This document shows, piece after piece, positions 1 through 9,900 of a stretch of 64,000 bases of DNA. This DNA comes from Anaeromassilibacillus sp. An200. GTDB lineage: Bacteria; Bacillota; Clostridia; Oscillospirales; Acutalibacteraceae. Location: the NCBI RefSeq assembly GCF_002160025.1, contig NZ_NFJU01000006.1, positions 1 through 64,000 on the forward strand, read 5' to 3'. The position numbers were made by a program, and so were the translations under genes. How positions within the stretch are numbered: the stretch's first letter is position 1; every line of letters starts with the position of its first letter. Under the pieces are notes generated by a model. That model had not been told where the DNA came from, ran no database searches, and saw only the letters and a list, made by a program, of their open reading frames with translations.

Positions 1-1
1 G

Positions 2-193
2 TCCTATTATAAGCAAGTCCCCGTCTCAGACCGCGCCAATGCTGGCTGGACATTGAATCAAATGCACAGGGATGAGGCCTATCGTCTCTATGATTTTGTC
101 CGTTCCCGTATTCCCGGCTGGGAGATTGGTCAATGGTTTGATACCAGTATTTTGGAGGAATACAAGCAGGGGACTATGGATATAAAAGCATAA
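2..193 (+). CDS. C-terminal fragment of an unrecognised protein
   Basis: An open frame enters from the left edge and ends at TAA 191-193, giving 63 residues of a longer protein. The visible part is rich in aromatic and charged residues (Trp at about residues 16, 40 and 45; an ILEEYKQG stretch near the end). No catalytic motif, signal peptide or membrane segment is seen. A strong hairpin with a T-run follows directly, which supports a genuine gene end. I do not recognise the family. The neighbouring conjugative-element remnants lie on the opposite strand, so it may be another gene of the same mobile element or flanking chromosome. Confidence 0.55.
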   Translation, partial: SYYKQVPVSDRANAGWTLNQMHRDEAYRLYDFVRSRIPGWEIGQWFDTSILEEYKQGTMDIKA

Positions 194-220
194 GTGCATT
201 TGGAGGAAAATAAGCACGAA

Positions 221-257
221 TAGCGGCAGAAGGGAACGCCTTTCTGCCGCTATTTTT
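221..257 (+). terminator. Intrinsic terminator after the partial gene
   Basis: An approximately 11-bp stem (TAGCGGCAGAA pairing with TTCTGCCGCTA) with a 9-nt loop is followed by TTTTT. It starts 28 nt after the stop at 193. Confidence 0.8.
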
Positions 258-334
258 CTCAATATCATTTTCTGCAATTTTGCATTTTTACAGTTGCGGA
301 AAAGTGGGTGACTGTCAAATTCTTATGTGCTACT

Positions 335-475
335 TTACGGTACATGAGCATTCGCGCCGGGGTTGTCATTTCCGTAACCTTCCAGCAGGTTGATGACACC
401 CCACACGCCGAGACCGGCGCCGAGGGCGATAACGAGGGTCTGAAGAACGGTGATAGCCTGGTTAAAAAATGCCAT
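335..475 (-). pseudogene. Broken Maff2-family conjugative-element membrane protein
   Basis: The leftward frame starts at ATG 475 with MAFFNQAITV, the opening that names the Maff2 family, and continues through a single hydrophobic segment (LVIALGAGLGVWGVINLL) to NPGA. It then runs out of register and stops at 46 residues. Intact family members continue into a second hydrophobic helix, which is absent here. The family sits in the type IV secretion module of Clostridia conjugative transposons, just downstream of the VirD4-like coupling protein, and that order is preserved here. The copy is read as a non-functional remnant. The truncation could be a deletion junction at about position 350. Confidence 0.8.
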
Positions 476-487
476 AAAGAATAGTTA

Positions 488-585
488 GCCGGAATCATTT
501 GAAAAGTTGGTTAGTCATGGTTCATAGGCATACAAAAGCCGGAACAATCTGCCGCTCAGTTTCCGGGCTGGCTGATTCCGGCCTT
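488..585. repeat. Inverted repeat between the virD4 and maff2 remnants
   Basis: GCCGGAATCA at 488-497 is inverted as TGATTCCGGC at 574-583. A second arm, AAGCCGGAA at 536-544, competes for the same partner. It lies in the gap between the two element remnants and may be a processing or termination structure of the original transfer operon. No gene is seen in 476-690. Confidence 0.45.
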
Positions 586-690
586 CCTCCTTTTTCATTA
601 TTTTGATAGAGATCGTCCGCTTTGTACGCCGATGGCCCCAGCGGGGCGGTTGTGGCGGATAGATAGGACCCCTCCTTTCACAGCGGAATA

Positions 691-945
691 TCAATTGTCG
701 GCTGCGGCGTCGATCTCATACACGTCGCAGACCTGGTTGGGTTTGAGCTTCAGCCGGGCCTTGAGATAGCCTTCAATGTCAAAGGCGTTCTTTGGGTCGG
801 CATCGGCGGTGAGCTTGTAATTGGGGTGCTGGGTGATGTCGTACTTGTCCGAGAGGAACGGTCGCACCCCGCGCAGCTGCAAGATGCACTTGCCGCCGTC
901 CATGACGGCCAGCTCATCCTGGCTCATAAGTTCTTTGCCACAATG
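691..945 (-). pseudogene. 3' end of VirD4-like (TraG, CD1115 family) coupling protein
   Basis: The frame is open from an in-frame TGA at 946-948 down to the stop at 691, about 84 residues. The reading MSQDELAVMDGGKCILQLRG followed by FLSDKYDITQHPNY is the characteristic C-terminus of the VirD4-like conjugal transfer ATPases of Tn1549/CTn-type elements. The Walker A and B regions, several hundred residues upstream, are missing, and the next gene is an unrelated TetR regulator. This is therefore a truncated remnant. With the adjacent Maff2 fragment it marks the edge of a decayed integrative conjugative element. Confidence 0.82.
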
Positions 946-1084
946 TCAAGTGATGAATTCAAAGAAGCCTCATTATTCCACAAAAAAAGGACGGAAGTGC
1001 CGTACAGGTATCTTCCATCCTCATGTCATACTCCCACCTCCACCTAAGTGTAGTGTAAGGAGTGGTAACTATTTTCACTTTATT

Positions 1085-1648
1085 CTAAAGAATCGGTTCA
1101 ATCACAGCCCGAAAATAGCGGTCTAATTCCTCTGGTGTCTGCTTCATCCTTCCTTTGATCCACCAAAGCACCATCTCCACGAAACTGCCTGATATGTGGT
1201 TTACCAAAAAGTCATCCGGCAAATCTTTATTGGTGTGACGGTTTTGTATTACAAACTGAGATTGAATCAAATCGCTTAAGCTATCTTTGAAATAGCGAAG
1301 AAAAATCTCGCTGCTCTCGCAGGAGAGCAAGCCGAGGACATTATTGTCATTTTCCTGCAAGTGCTGAAGCAGATGACAGAAAATCGATTCCGGCGCACTG
1401 CCATCTGAGTATAGCCCGTGGGTATGGGTACAGTCTTTTGCGCTGGAAATAATGTGCCCGAATAGATTTTCACATAATGCCTTCAATAGTTCGTCTTTGG
1501 TTTCAAAATGGGCGTAGAAGGTGGTACGCCCTACATTTGCCCGGTCTATAATTTCCTGCACGGTAATGTGGCTGTAGCTTTGTTCTGCCAGGAGCGAACC
1601 AAACGCCTGAAATATAGCCGCCCGTGTTTTTTGCTGTCGCCTATCCAT
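1085..1648 (-). CDS. TetR/AcrR-family transcriptional regulator
   Basis: This 187-residue protein has an N-terminal TetR helix-turn-helix (residues about 8-55, with ITVQEIIDRANVGRTTFYAH and a following KDELL helix) and a variable ligand-binding C-terminal half. I place the start at ATG 1648 because AGGAGA lies 7 nt upstream; an in-frame ATG ten codons earlier lacks a ribosome-binding site. It is divergent from the metal ATPase at 1832 across a short gap containing near-palindromes, so it probably represses that ATPase and itself. The C-terminal domain resembles the DhaS-like/TetR_C_7 type. The ligand is unknown; a metal-stress signal is inferred from context only. Confidence 0.88.
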   Translation of the reverse strand: MDRRQQKTRAAIFQAFGSLLAEQSYSHITVQEIIDRANVGRTTFYAHFETKDELLKALCENLFGHIISSAKDCTHTHGLYSDGSAPESIFCHLLQHLQENDNNVLGLLSCESSEIFLRYFKDSLSDLIQSQFVIQNRHTNKDLPDDFLVNHISGSFVEMVLWWIKGRMKQTPEELDRYFRAVIEPIL

Positions 1649-1680
1649 GTGCCTTCTCCTTTCCGTACAATTTTCCAAAA

Positions 1681-1698
1681 GTGTTCGGTAACGAATAC
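1681..1698. promoter_or_regulatory. Candidate TetR operator in the divergent gap
   Basis: GTGTTCG-GTAA-CGAATAC is an 18-bp near-perfect palindrome located 33 bp upstream of the TetR start. A second small palindrome, GAACA-AGA-TGTTC, lies at 1751-1763 nearer the ATPase. Position and symmetry fit a shared operator; binding is inferred. Confidence 0.5.
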
Positions 1699-1831
1699 TT
1701 AGCGTAAATTATCTATTGCCATCCGGTCACTTTCTCCATACAATAAAAGAGAACAAGATGTTCGCTATCAAATTCATTGTACGAAAGGAGTTGGCCTTTG
1801 TCAAGTGCCTTTCGTAAGAGGAGGATATTTT

Positions 1832-3736
1832 ATGGCAACGACACTGAAGAAAATCAATGATTTTCTTGCTGGATTGCCCATGACCATTGTGGCCGGAGTT
1901 TTTCTGCTGCTGGACTTAGTCCCGCATTTGATGGAGGAATTTGGCGGAACGCCGGTACACTTGAGCTTTTTGCCCTTTGACCCCTCATGGGTAACCATCA
2001 TTATCAGCGGCATCCCGCTGTTGTACCTGGCTATTTGGCGAATCATTTATAACCGAGGTATCGCAAAGATTTCTTCTGCCCTGCTCATCTGCATCGCCAT
2101 GTTTGCGGCGCTGGCCATCGGGGAACTATTTGCGGCTGGCGAGGTTGCCTTTATTATGGCGCTGGGTGCATTGCTGGAAGATGCAACCACAAACCGGGCG
2201 AAAAAAGGCTTGAAAAAATTGATCAGCCTGGCTCCCACCCAGGGACGCCGTATTCGGGACGGGAAGGAAGAAATGATCCCTGCGGAGGACATTCGGAAAG
2301 GAGATGTGCTGCGGATTCTTGCCGGGGAAACCATTCCGGTAGACGGAAAAATCCTGACCGGGGAGACATCGGTAGACCAGTCCATTATGACTGGTGAATC
2401 CCTGCCCGTGGATAAAACAGTTGGGGACGAGGTGTTCTGCGGCACCATCAACCGCTTTGGAGCCATTGACATTACGGCAACTAAAGTGGGTGAGGACAGT
2501 TCCCTGCAAAAGTTGATCCGCATGGTGGAGGACGCAGAAAATAAGCAGGCTCCCATGCAGCGCATTGCTGACCGGGTGGCAAGCTGGCTGGTGCCGGTAG
2601 CTCTGCTGATTGCTATTCTGGCCTATGTGTTCACAGGGAACATCGTGACCGGCGTTACTGTGCTGGTGGTGTTTTGCCCCTGCGCTTTGGTGCTGGCAAC
2701 CCCCACCGCCATTATGGCGGCCATCGGGCAGGCCACAAAACATGGCGTTATCATTAAGTCGGGGGAATCGTTGGAAAAAATGGGAAAGGTAGACACGATT
2801 GCTTTCGATAAGACCGGTACCCTTACTTATGGCCGGTTGGAAGTCAGCGATGTCATTTCCTTTGATTCCATGCTCACGGAAAAAGAACTGCTCACATTGA
2901 CAGCGTCTGCCGAGGCGAAAAGCGAACATCCTCTTGGTAAGGCAATCGTGGCCAGAGCAAAAGAACAGAACCTGCCCTTAACGGAATCCGAGGATTTCAA
3001 GATGGCTGCCGGTAAGGGCATTTCCGCAAAAATCTCTGGCAGGAGCCTGCTCTGCGGCAATGAAAAGTACCTTCTGGAGCATGGCGTTACCATTGACGGA
3101 CAGATTCACAGTACATTGGAAAAGCTCCGCACCGAAGGAAAAGCTTCCATTCTTGTAGCGGAAAACAACGCTTGCATCGGCGTGATCGCCCTGTCCGATG
3201 TGCTGCGCCCCGAAGCCAAAGACATGGTTTCCCGACTGACGGCCATGCGCACCAGTACCGTCCTGCTCACTGGTGACAACCGGAAAACCGCCGGCTATTT
3301 TGCAAAGCAGGTAGGCATTTCCGAAGTGCGGGCCGAACTGCTGCCGGAGGAAAAGGTACAGAACGTGGAAGCCCTGCGGGAAGCAGGCCGGAAAGTCTGT
3401 ATGATCGGAGACGGTGTGAACGATGCCCCTGCCTTGAAAACCGCCGATGTTGGCGTGGCAATGGGCAGCATGGGCAGCGATATTGCGGTGGAAGCTGCCG
3501 ATATTGCGCTGATGAGCGATGACATCTCGAAGATTCCTTATCTGAAACGACTTTCCAACGCTACAGTAAAGACCATTAAGTTCAGCATTACTCTGTCCAT
3601 GTGCATCAACTTTGTGGCAATCGTGCTTTCCCTGTTGGAGCTGCTCACTCCGGTTACCGGTGCGCTGGTACACAATGCAGGTTCCTGCTTTGTGGTGCTG
3701 ATCGCGGCGCTGTTGTACGACAGGAAATTTGAATAA
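1832..3736 (+). CDS. Heavy-metal-translocating P1B-type ATPase without HMA domain
   Basis: This 634-residue integral membrane ATPase should export a transition metal. Visible motifs are TGES in the actuator domain, the metal-site CPC in transmembrane helix (residues about 282-284), the phosphorylated Asp in DKTGT (about 326), the P1B-specific SEHPLGKA His-Pro loop, and GDGVNDAP (about 526). The last membrane segment carries HNAGS. There is no N-terminal GMxCxxC metal-binding domain, and the protein is shorter than typical CadA or CopA. The start is ATG 1832, preceded by AGGAGG; an upstream in-frame GTG has no such site. The divergent TetR gene suggests regulated detoxification. CPC alone cannot separate Zn/Cd from Cu or Mn/Fe, so the metal is left open. 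Confidence 0.93.
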   Translation: MATTLKKINDFLAGLPMTIVAGVFLLLDLVPHLMEEFGGTPVHLSFLPFDPSWVTIIISGIPLLYLAIWRIIYNRGIAKISSALLICIAMFAALAIGELFAAGEVAFIMALGALLEDATTNRAKKGLKKLISLAPTQGRRIRDGKEEMIPAEDIRKGDVLRILAGETIPVDGKILTGETSVDQSIMTGESLPVDKTVGDEVFCGTINRFGAIDITATKVGEDSSLQKLIRMVEDAENKQAPMQRIADRVASWLVPVALLIAILAYVFTGNIVTGVTVLVVFCPCALVLATPTAIMAAIGQATKHGVIIKSGESLEKMGKVDTIAFDKTGTLTYGRLEVSDVISFDSMLTEKELLTLTASAEAKSEHPLGKAIVARAKEQNLPLTESEDFKMAAGKGISAKISGRSLLCGNEKYLLEHGVTIDGQIHSTLEKLRTEGKASILVAENNACIGVIALSDVLRPEAKDMVSRLTAMRTSTVLLTGDNRKTAGYFAKQVGISEVRAELLPEEKVQNVEALREAGRKVCMIGDGVNDAPALKTADVGVAMGSMGSDIAVEAADIALMSDDISKIPYLKRLSNATVKTIKFSITLSMCINFVAIVLSLLELLTPVTGALVHNAGSCFVVLIAALLYDRKFE

Positions 3737-3849
3737 TTCTGGGGCATAGAACTCCGCCACAAAAGCGGGGATCCCTCTGTTTATTCTGCGGCTATAAACC
3801 GCTCTCTTTAGATGAAATGTATGCAATACGCCAAATCACATTTTACTTA

Positions 3850-3878
3850 TTGACTTTTTACAACATCTCCTGTATACT
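3850..3878 (+). promoter_or_regulatory. Sigma-A promoter of the P2-type ATPase
   Basis: TTGACT and TATACT are separated by exactly 17 nt, placing the transcription start near 3885, about 229 nt before the ATPase start. The long untranslated leader is discussed separately. Confidence 0.75.
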
Positions 3879-3884
3879 ATAAAA

Positions 3885-4036
3885 TGACACGTTAAAGAAA
3901 GGAATTGGAACAATCGCAATGGACGACGCCGACAGTAGCGACGCTGACCGAAGTAACACTTATTGTAAACTGAATACGTTTTTATATATAGGCATAACCT
4001 GCGTCTAAGCATTTAGATAGCAGGCTATGCCTTTTT
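3885..4036 (+). ncRNA. Structured leader with intrinsic terminator (candidate attenuator/riboswitch)
   Basis: The predicted transcript from 3885 runs about 105 nt and then enters a long hairpin at 3990-4036 (AGGCATA-ACCTGC pairing with GCAGGC-TATGCCT, with an inner TCTAA/TTAGA stem) ending in TTTTT. The ATPase start lies 78 nt beyond. A full terminator inside a 5' leader is the hallmark of transcription attenuation. The upstream part holds AGCGACGCT and an ACAAT/ATTGT pairing, but I could not match it to a known class; the yybP-ykoY, NiCo and M-box signatures are not visible. The rest of the 3737-4113 gap contains only a weak hairpin at about 3789-3802. Confidence 0.5.
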
Positions 4037-4113
4037 GCGTTTCTTTTTGCTGACCACCGCTGAAAGGCGGTCAGAATATAAATTTTATCAAAGAAAGGAG
4101 TGATTGATCCATC

Positions 4114-6774
4114 ATGGATCGACACAGACAGACGCCTTGGCACGCACTGAAACTTACGGAGGTTTATGAGACTTTACATACCTCCGAGGAAGGATTAAGT
4201 GATGCCGAGGCTGCCGAAAGGCTGAAAAAACATGGGCGCAATGCATTGCGCTCGAAACCGCCCAAAACCATTCTTCAAATGCTGAAAGCGCAGATCATTG
4301 ACCCGATGGTACTTATCCTCATCGGCGCAGCCGCTTTTTCCGCAATTTTGCAGGAATGGACGGAAGCGGCGGTAATCTTTGTTATTGTAATCGTCAACGC
4401 TGTCATTGGTATTGTGCAGGAAAAGAAAGCACAATCATCTTTGGAGGCTCTTCGCAACATGAGCGCCCCAACGGCCCGAGTTCTGCGCCAGGGGGAGGAG
4501 AGCGTAATTCCTGCCAGCGAGCTGGTAGTGGGTGACGTTGTGATGCTTGGCGATGGGGATATGGTTCCGGCGGACTTACGCTTGATAGATTCCGCCAATT
4601 TGAAAGTGCAGGAGGCTTCTTTGACCGGCGAATCCGTCCCTTCTGAAAAGGAAGCGGAAGATTTGCTGCCGGAAGACTGCCCCCTGGGCGACCGCAGTAA
4701 TATGGCGTACACCTCAGCCATTGTAACATACGGACGGGCGACCGGCGTTGTAGTAGCCACCGGCATGGATACCGAGGTAGGTAATATCGCCGGTATGCTA
4801 GATAATCAGGACGATACGGATACGCCCTTAAAACGGAAACTGAATGCGGTTGGTAAGACTCTGACCATCGTTGGACTAATCGTCTGCGCCTTGATCTTCG
4901 CTATCGGTGCTTTTTATCAGCGTCCGCTGATTCCGCAGTTCCTGGTTGCGATTTCGCTGGCAATCTCCATCATCCCGGAAGGTCTGCCTGCCACAGCCAC
5001 GATTGTAATGGCCCTGGGTGTGCAGCGTATGGCTAAGAAAAACGCACTGATTCGTAAATTGCCTGCGGTGGAAACCCTGGGCAGCGCCACCGTTATTTGT
5101 TCCGATAAAACCGGTACTCTTACACTCAATAAGATGACGGTAACACACATTGCGGTCAACGGAGATTTTGAAAACGGTACAACTACCCCGATTGAAAATG
5201 CTGCCAAACAGCATCCTGCGGTATATAAAGAATTGGTTTATGCAGCTGCTCTCTGCAATGACGCCAGTCTTGACCCGGATAGAAAGGGAGAAATCATCGG
5301 CGACCCCACAGAGGGTGCGCTGATCTATATGGCACAGGCGTTCGGAATCGACCACGAAGCCCTGGAGGATAAATATCCACGCCTTTTTGAGCAGCCTTTT
5401 GATTCTGAGCGTAAGAGGATGACCACTGTTCACCGCATCCATGAGAAGTGGGTTTCTTATACCAAGGGTGCGGTGGATGAAATGCTGCCTCTGTGCACCC
5501 ACATTCTGACTTCAGAAGGTGTGCGGCCCATCACAGGAGCTGACAAAGAAAACATTACAAAACTTTGCCTATCCATGTCGGAGGACGCTTTGCGTGTGCT
5601 TGGCTTTGCCATGCGTACCCTCACGGAGCTGCCTACAGATGATGATGAGAATGTGGAATTTGACATGACTTTTGTGGGTGTGGCAGGAATGATCGACCCG
5701 CCTCGAAAAGAGGTGGCCGCCTCTGTGCGCACCTGTCAGCAGGCAGGCATCCGGACGATCATGATTACCGGCGACCACAAGGTGACAGCCCTTGCCATTG
5801 CGAAGGAATTGGATATTTACCGAGAAGGAAATACCGTCATATCCGGCGAGGAACTGGATACGATGACGGATGACGAATTGGACGCTGCTGTAAAAACAAC
5901 AACAGTATTCGCCCGCGTATCCCCTGCAGATAAACTGCGTATTATCCAGAGTTTGAAGCGTACCGGTGAAGTGGCGGCCATGACTGGCGATGGTGTCAAC
6001 GACTCCCCTGCTCTGAAAGCAGCAGACATCGGTGTTGCGATGGGTATCACCGGTACAGATGTGGCAAAGGATGCCGCCGACATGATCTTGCTGGATGACA
6101 GCTTTACCACCATTGCTTATGCCATCAAGGAAGGCCGTCGTGTCTACCGCAATATCCAGAAAGTAATCCAGTTCCTTTTGGTTGGTAATATCGCAGAAAT
6201 TCTAACCTTGTTTGTTGCAACCCTATTTAACTGGGATGCGCCCCTTTTGGCCGTTCATATTTTGTGGGTAAACCTCGCCACGGCTACTTTGCCTGCTCTG
6301 GCGTTGGGTGTTGATCCGGCCAGCAAGAATATCATGAAGCATAAGCCGGTTAAATCGGGCACCCTGTTCGAAAAAGATCTGGTACGCCGGGTTATTACGC
6401 AAGGCATCTTTGTGGCGGCTATGACGACTTGTGCTTATTGGATTGGCGCAAACATGGGCAGCCATGTGACCGGTCAGACAATGGCGTTCTGTGTGCTGGC
6501 CTTCTCGCAGATGCTTCGCGCTTTTAATCAGCGCTCCAATACGGAGCCTATCTGGGTGCGGGCAGAGGGAATCAATCCCTGGCTGATACTTTCTTTTATC
6601 GCCTCTGCAATCCTGATGGCGTGCATCCTGTTTGTCCCTGCACTGCAAAGTGCGTTCCAGTTGACCTTGTTGGATGGCACACAGTGGCTGATCGTCATTG
6701 GGTTGTCCTTGATGTCGATCCTTCAAGTAGAAATCATAAAATTTGTGAAACGAATTTATACAAAGACACGTTAA
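4114..6774 (+). CDS. P2-type cation-transporting ATPase (Ca2+-ATPase-like)
   Basis: This 886-residue membrane pump has the complete P2 layout: an N-terminal cation-ATPase domain, TGES (about residue 171), PEGLPA in transmembrane helix 4 (about 288), DKTGT with the phosphorylated Asp (about 331), a KGAVD nucleotide-binding loop, MITGDH, GDGVND (about 625), and a six-helix C-terminal domain. The PEGL motif is that of SERCA/PMCA-like pumps, which move Ca2+ and sometimes Mn2+. It starts at ATG 4114 with AAAGGAG 13 nt upstream. It lies downstream of the P1B ATPase but has its own promoter and attenuator-like leader. The GC content of 1.8-6.8 kb appears lower than in the following chromosome, consistent with mobile cargo. 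Confidence 0.93.
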   Translation: MDRHRQTPWHALKLTEVYETLHTSEEGLSDAEAAERLKKHGRNALRSKPPKTILQMLKAQIIDPMVLILIGAAAFSAILQEWTEAAVIFVIVIVNAVIGIVQEKKAQSSLEALRNMSAPTARVLRQGEESVIPASELVVGDVVMLGDGDMVPADLRLIDSANLKVQEASLTGESVPSEKEAEDLLPEDCPLGDRSNMAYTSAIVTYGRATGVVVATGMDTEVGNIAGMLDNQDDTDTPLKRKLNAVGKTLTIVGLIVCALIFAIGAFYQRPLIPQFLVAISLAISIIPEGLPATATIVMALGVQRMAKKNALIRKLPAVETLGSATVICSDKTGTLTLNKMTVTHIAVNGDFENGTTTPIENAAKQHPAVYKELVYAAALCNDASLDPDRKGEIIGDPTEGALIYMAQAFGIDHEALEDKYPRLFEQPFDSERKRMTTVHRIHEKWVSYTKGAVDEMLPLCTHILTSEGVRPITGADKENITKLCLSMSEDALRVLGFAMRTLTELPTDDDENVEFDMTFVGVAGMIDPPRKEVAASVRTCQQAGIRTIMITGDHKVTALAIAKELDIYREGNTVISGEELDTMTDDELDAAVKTTTVFARVSPADKLRIIQSLKRTGEVAAMTGDGVNDSPALKAADIGVAMGITGTDVAKDAADMILLDDSFTTIAYAIKEGRRVYRNIQKVIQFLLVGNIAEILTLFVATLFNWDAPLLAVHILWVNLATATLPALALGVDPASKNIMKHKPVKSGTLFEKDLVRRVITQGIFVAAMTTCAYWIGANMGSHVTGQTMAFCVLAFSQMLRAFNQRSNTEPIWVRAEGINPWLILSFIASAILMACILFVPALQSAFQLTLLDGTQWLIVIGLSLMSILQVEIIKFVKRIYTKTR

Positions 6775-6824
6775 AATATTCAGCAGTACCAGTGTTGACT
6801 GTTTTTCCTGCTTTGGCAAAACAA

Positions 6825-6853
6825 TAGCCCTCCCCGCCGCGCAGGGGCTTTTT
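6825..6853 (+). terminator. Terminator after the cation ATPase
   Basis: AGCCC-T-CCCC pairs with the CAGGGGCT arm, and the second arm runs into TTTTT. It lies about 50 nt after the ATPase stop and also separates it from the convergent GH38 gene. Confidence 0.65.
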
Positions 6854-6901
6854 CGCGCGGGCAGCCAAAAAAGAGATTTGTTATTCGGCTGTCCGGAGGT
6901 C

Positions 6902-9900
6902 TTACAGGGTGAATTTGATCGTCTTGATCTCAAACGGGCGCAGTGTCAGGCGCAGTTTTTTCTCGCTGTGCGCTTCGCCGTCGAGCCGTTCGAGCAGATT
7001 GCATTCGCACCAGCTCTTGAAGGGGAAGGCGGTGGGGATGGTGACGCTGGTGTGGCGGCCTTCCTTCTCGTGCAGGCGCAGGATCAGGGCCTTGCCGTCC
7101 TCCGCGGGCTTCACGGCGTCGAAGGTGACGCCGGGCAGATCCGCCGGGAAGAGAGCGGGAAGCTCCGCCGCGCCGGAGAATACGATCGGGGGATCGTTGA
7201 TCTCCCAGCTTTCGCGGTCGACGTTGGCCTCATACCATTCGCCCGTGTGCAGATAGAGCGAGTAGGTGAATTCCTGCGTCCCCGCGTCGGCGGTGTAGTC
7301 GGGGGAGTTCGAGCTCTTGAGCAGCGTCAGGCGCAGGGTGCCGTCGTGCACATCATAGCCGTATTTGCTGTCGTTGAGCAGGGCCGCGCCGTAGCCGGAT
7401 TCCGAGAGATCGGCCCACTTGTGGCCCACGGACTCGAACTTCGCGTATTCCCAGCTGGTGTTCTTCGTGGTTGGGCGCTCCATGCTGCCGAACTGGATGT
7501 CGAACCGGGCGCGGCCGCTGTGCAGGATGGTCGGGAAGGCCACCTTCATGACCGTCTCGCGCTCGTTCCACTCCACCCGTGTGGCAAAGTCGATCCGTGT
7601 GCGGTGCGGGTAGACGGTGAGGCGCTGGACGAGCGTGGATTTGCGGAACGTGAAGCGGAATTCCGCCACGGCGCGCACGGCGCTGTTCTCCACGATCGAG
7701 ACACGGCTGGGGGCGGGCAGCTCCCAGGGCTTTCTCTGGTGGGAATATTCCAGCTCCCATGCATCGTACTCGCGGGGGCGGTCCTCATAGAGCGTCAGCG
7801 CGTTGGCCTCGGCGCCCTCGGGGACAAGCTCGCGGTTTGCCTTTTTGTCGTAGATGCTCACGAGGCGGCCCGCCTTGTTCCACAGCAGACGCAGAGCGTC
7901 CGTCTCCAGCCCGTGGGCCAGCACCGCGGCGCAGCCGGGAGCGGCGGGGGCGGGGCCTTCTTTGAGCACAAGCTTCTGCGTGCTGCCGGCTGGCAGGCGC
8001 AGGGAAACGGCGTTTCCGCTCTGCGGCGGGATCGTGCCGTCCGGCAGCTCCGCATGGCGGCTTCCCATCTCACACGGCAGCTCCACAACGCTCTCGCGCT
8101 GCCAGTTTGCGTTGTTCCAGACCGTCACGGCGTTTTCGTCCCCGTCTGCGGCGGCTGCCGTCTCCAGCACCTCGCGGGCGAGGGCTTCCGCCTGGCCGTA
8201 GAGCACATGGCTGTCCTCGTAGACTTCGCGGATGGAGGAGCCGGGGATGATGTCGTGGAATTGCAGGCAAAGCACGGTTTTCCATGCTTCGGCCAGCTTT
8301 TCGCGCAGGGCGGACACCTCCTCGCCGCGCAGCATCGCGCGGGAAACGGCCTCCTCAGCGCTGCGCAGAAGGAACTCCATGCGGCGGTTCATCTTTTTGT
8401 TGTATGCCTGGGAGGTATACGTGCCGCGGTGAAATTCCAGATACAGCTCGCCGTCCCAGACGGGGATATAGGCGTGGCGTCGGTTTTCCTCCACGGTGCG
8501 GTGCAGGTGCACGCAGAAATTGTCCACGCGCTCCTGGCGGACCTCCGGCATTCCCGGGATCCGGCCTATACGGCGTGCGTGCTCGATCATGTCGCGGTTC
8601 GGTCCGCCGCCGCCGTCGCCGTAGCCGTAGGAGACGAGCAGCTCCGTGTTCAGCTCCTTGTTGTGGTAAGCGTTCCACACACCCTTGATCGCCACGGCGT
8701 CCGTCAGGCCGTTGTAGGTGTACATGCGCTCGCCGGGGGACGACGTGGTGATGAAGTGCGTCAGCACCGAGGTGCCGTCGATGCCGCGCCACTCAAAGGT
8801 GTCGTAGGGCAGGACGTTCTGGTCGTTCCAGCTGATTTTCGTTGTGATGAAGGTGTCGATCTCGCTCTGCTTCAAAATCTGCGGCAGAGCGGCGGAGTAG
8901 CCGAACACGTCCGGCAGCCAGAGGAAGGTGCTCTTGTTGCCGAACTCGCTCTCAAAGAAGCGCGTGCCGTAGAGCAGCTGGCGCACGAGTGATTCACCGG
9001 AAGGCAGGTTGCAGTCCGCTTCCACCCACATGCCGCCCGCCGGTTCCCAGCGGCCCTGCGCGGCGCGTCGGCGGATCTGCTCGAAGATCTCCGGATAGTC
9101 GTGCTTGATGAAATCGTACTGCTGCGGCTGCGTGTGCAGGAAGATGTATTCCGGGTATTCCGTCATCAGGCGGTTGACCGTGGAGAACGAACGCGCGCAT
9201 TTTTCATGCGTGTGGCACAGACGCCACAGCCACGCCGTGTCAATGTGCGTGTGCCCCACCACGTCCACGATGACCTTCTTTTCCTCCTGCGGAAGCTCCG
9301 ATTCGAGGAAGGAGACGGCGCGGGCCGCGGACGCGAAGAAATCCTCCGAGCCGAGATCGGACGTGTCGACCAGATCCCATGCCTTGGCGGCAAGGTTCAA
9401 GACGCGCTGCTTTTCCGGATCGTTTTCGTCGAGCATCCGGTGTGCGCCGAGCAGGCAGGTCAGCCAGTAGTAAAGGCTGTCCGCGCCCTCGTCGAGGATG
9501 GCAAGCTCAGCCATCTGGAATTTGTGGTCGTTCGGGTGCGGTTTGCCGCCGCCCACAAGGCCGGACCACAGACGGAACTGCAAATGCAGCTCCTGCCCGG
9601 GGCGGGTGTGCAGCGGCACATCCTGATGGTTCTGGTCGACGCCCTGGTACGGGTGGCCGTCCACATACAAAAGGCTCTCAAAGCCGCTGTTGTTGCCGCC
9701 GCCCGTGGTGCCGAAGTCGAAGCGTCCCCACAGGCTTCCGGTGAAATCCTGCGGCACCTCCACTGTGGCGTCCAGCCACAGGTAACGGTCGTAGCCGCTC
9801 CAGATCTCCCCCGGATGAAACTCCTGCGGGCCGAACGAGGCAGGCGGCGCGGCGCCCAGATCGCCGTTGTCCTCCGCCGTGAAAAAGGCGGGGATAGGAG

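Noticed and set aside
3885-3990. yybP-ykoY (Mn2+), NiCo or M-box riboswitch in the cation-ATPase leader
   Set aside because: The conserved loop sequences of these classes (for example GGGGAGUA for yybP-ykoY, or the NiCo four-way junction GGGACAG) could not be found; left as an unclassified leader.
6878-8992. Open frame of about 700 codons on the plus strand opposite the GH38 gene
   Set aside because: It is an antisense shadow caused by GC-rich third positions; it has no family motif and lies wholly inside a well-supported enzyme gene.
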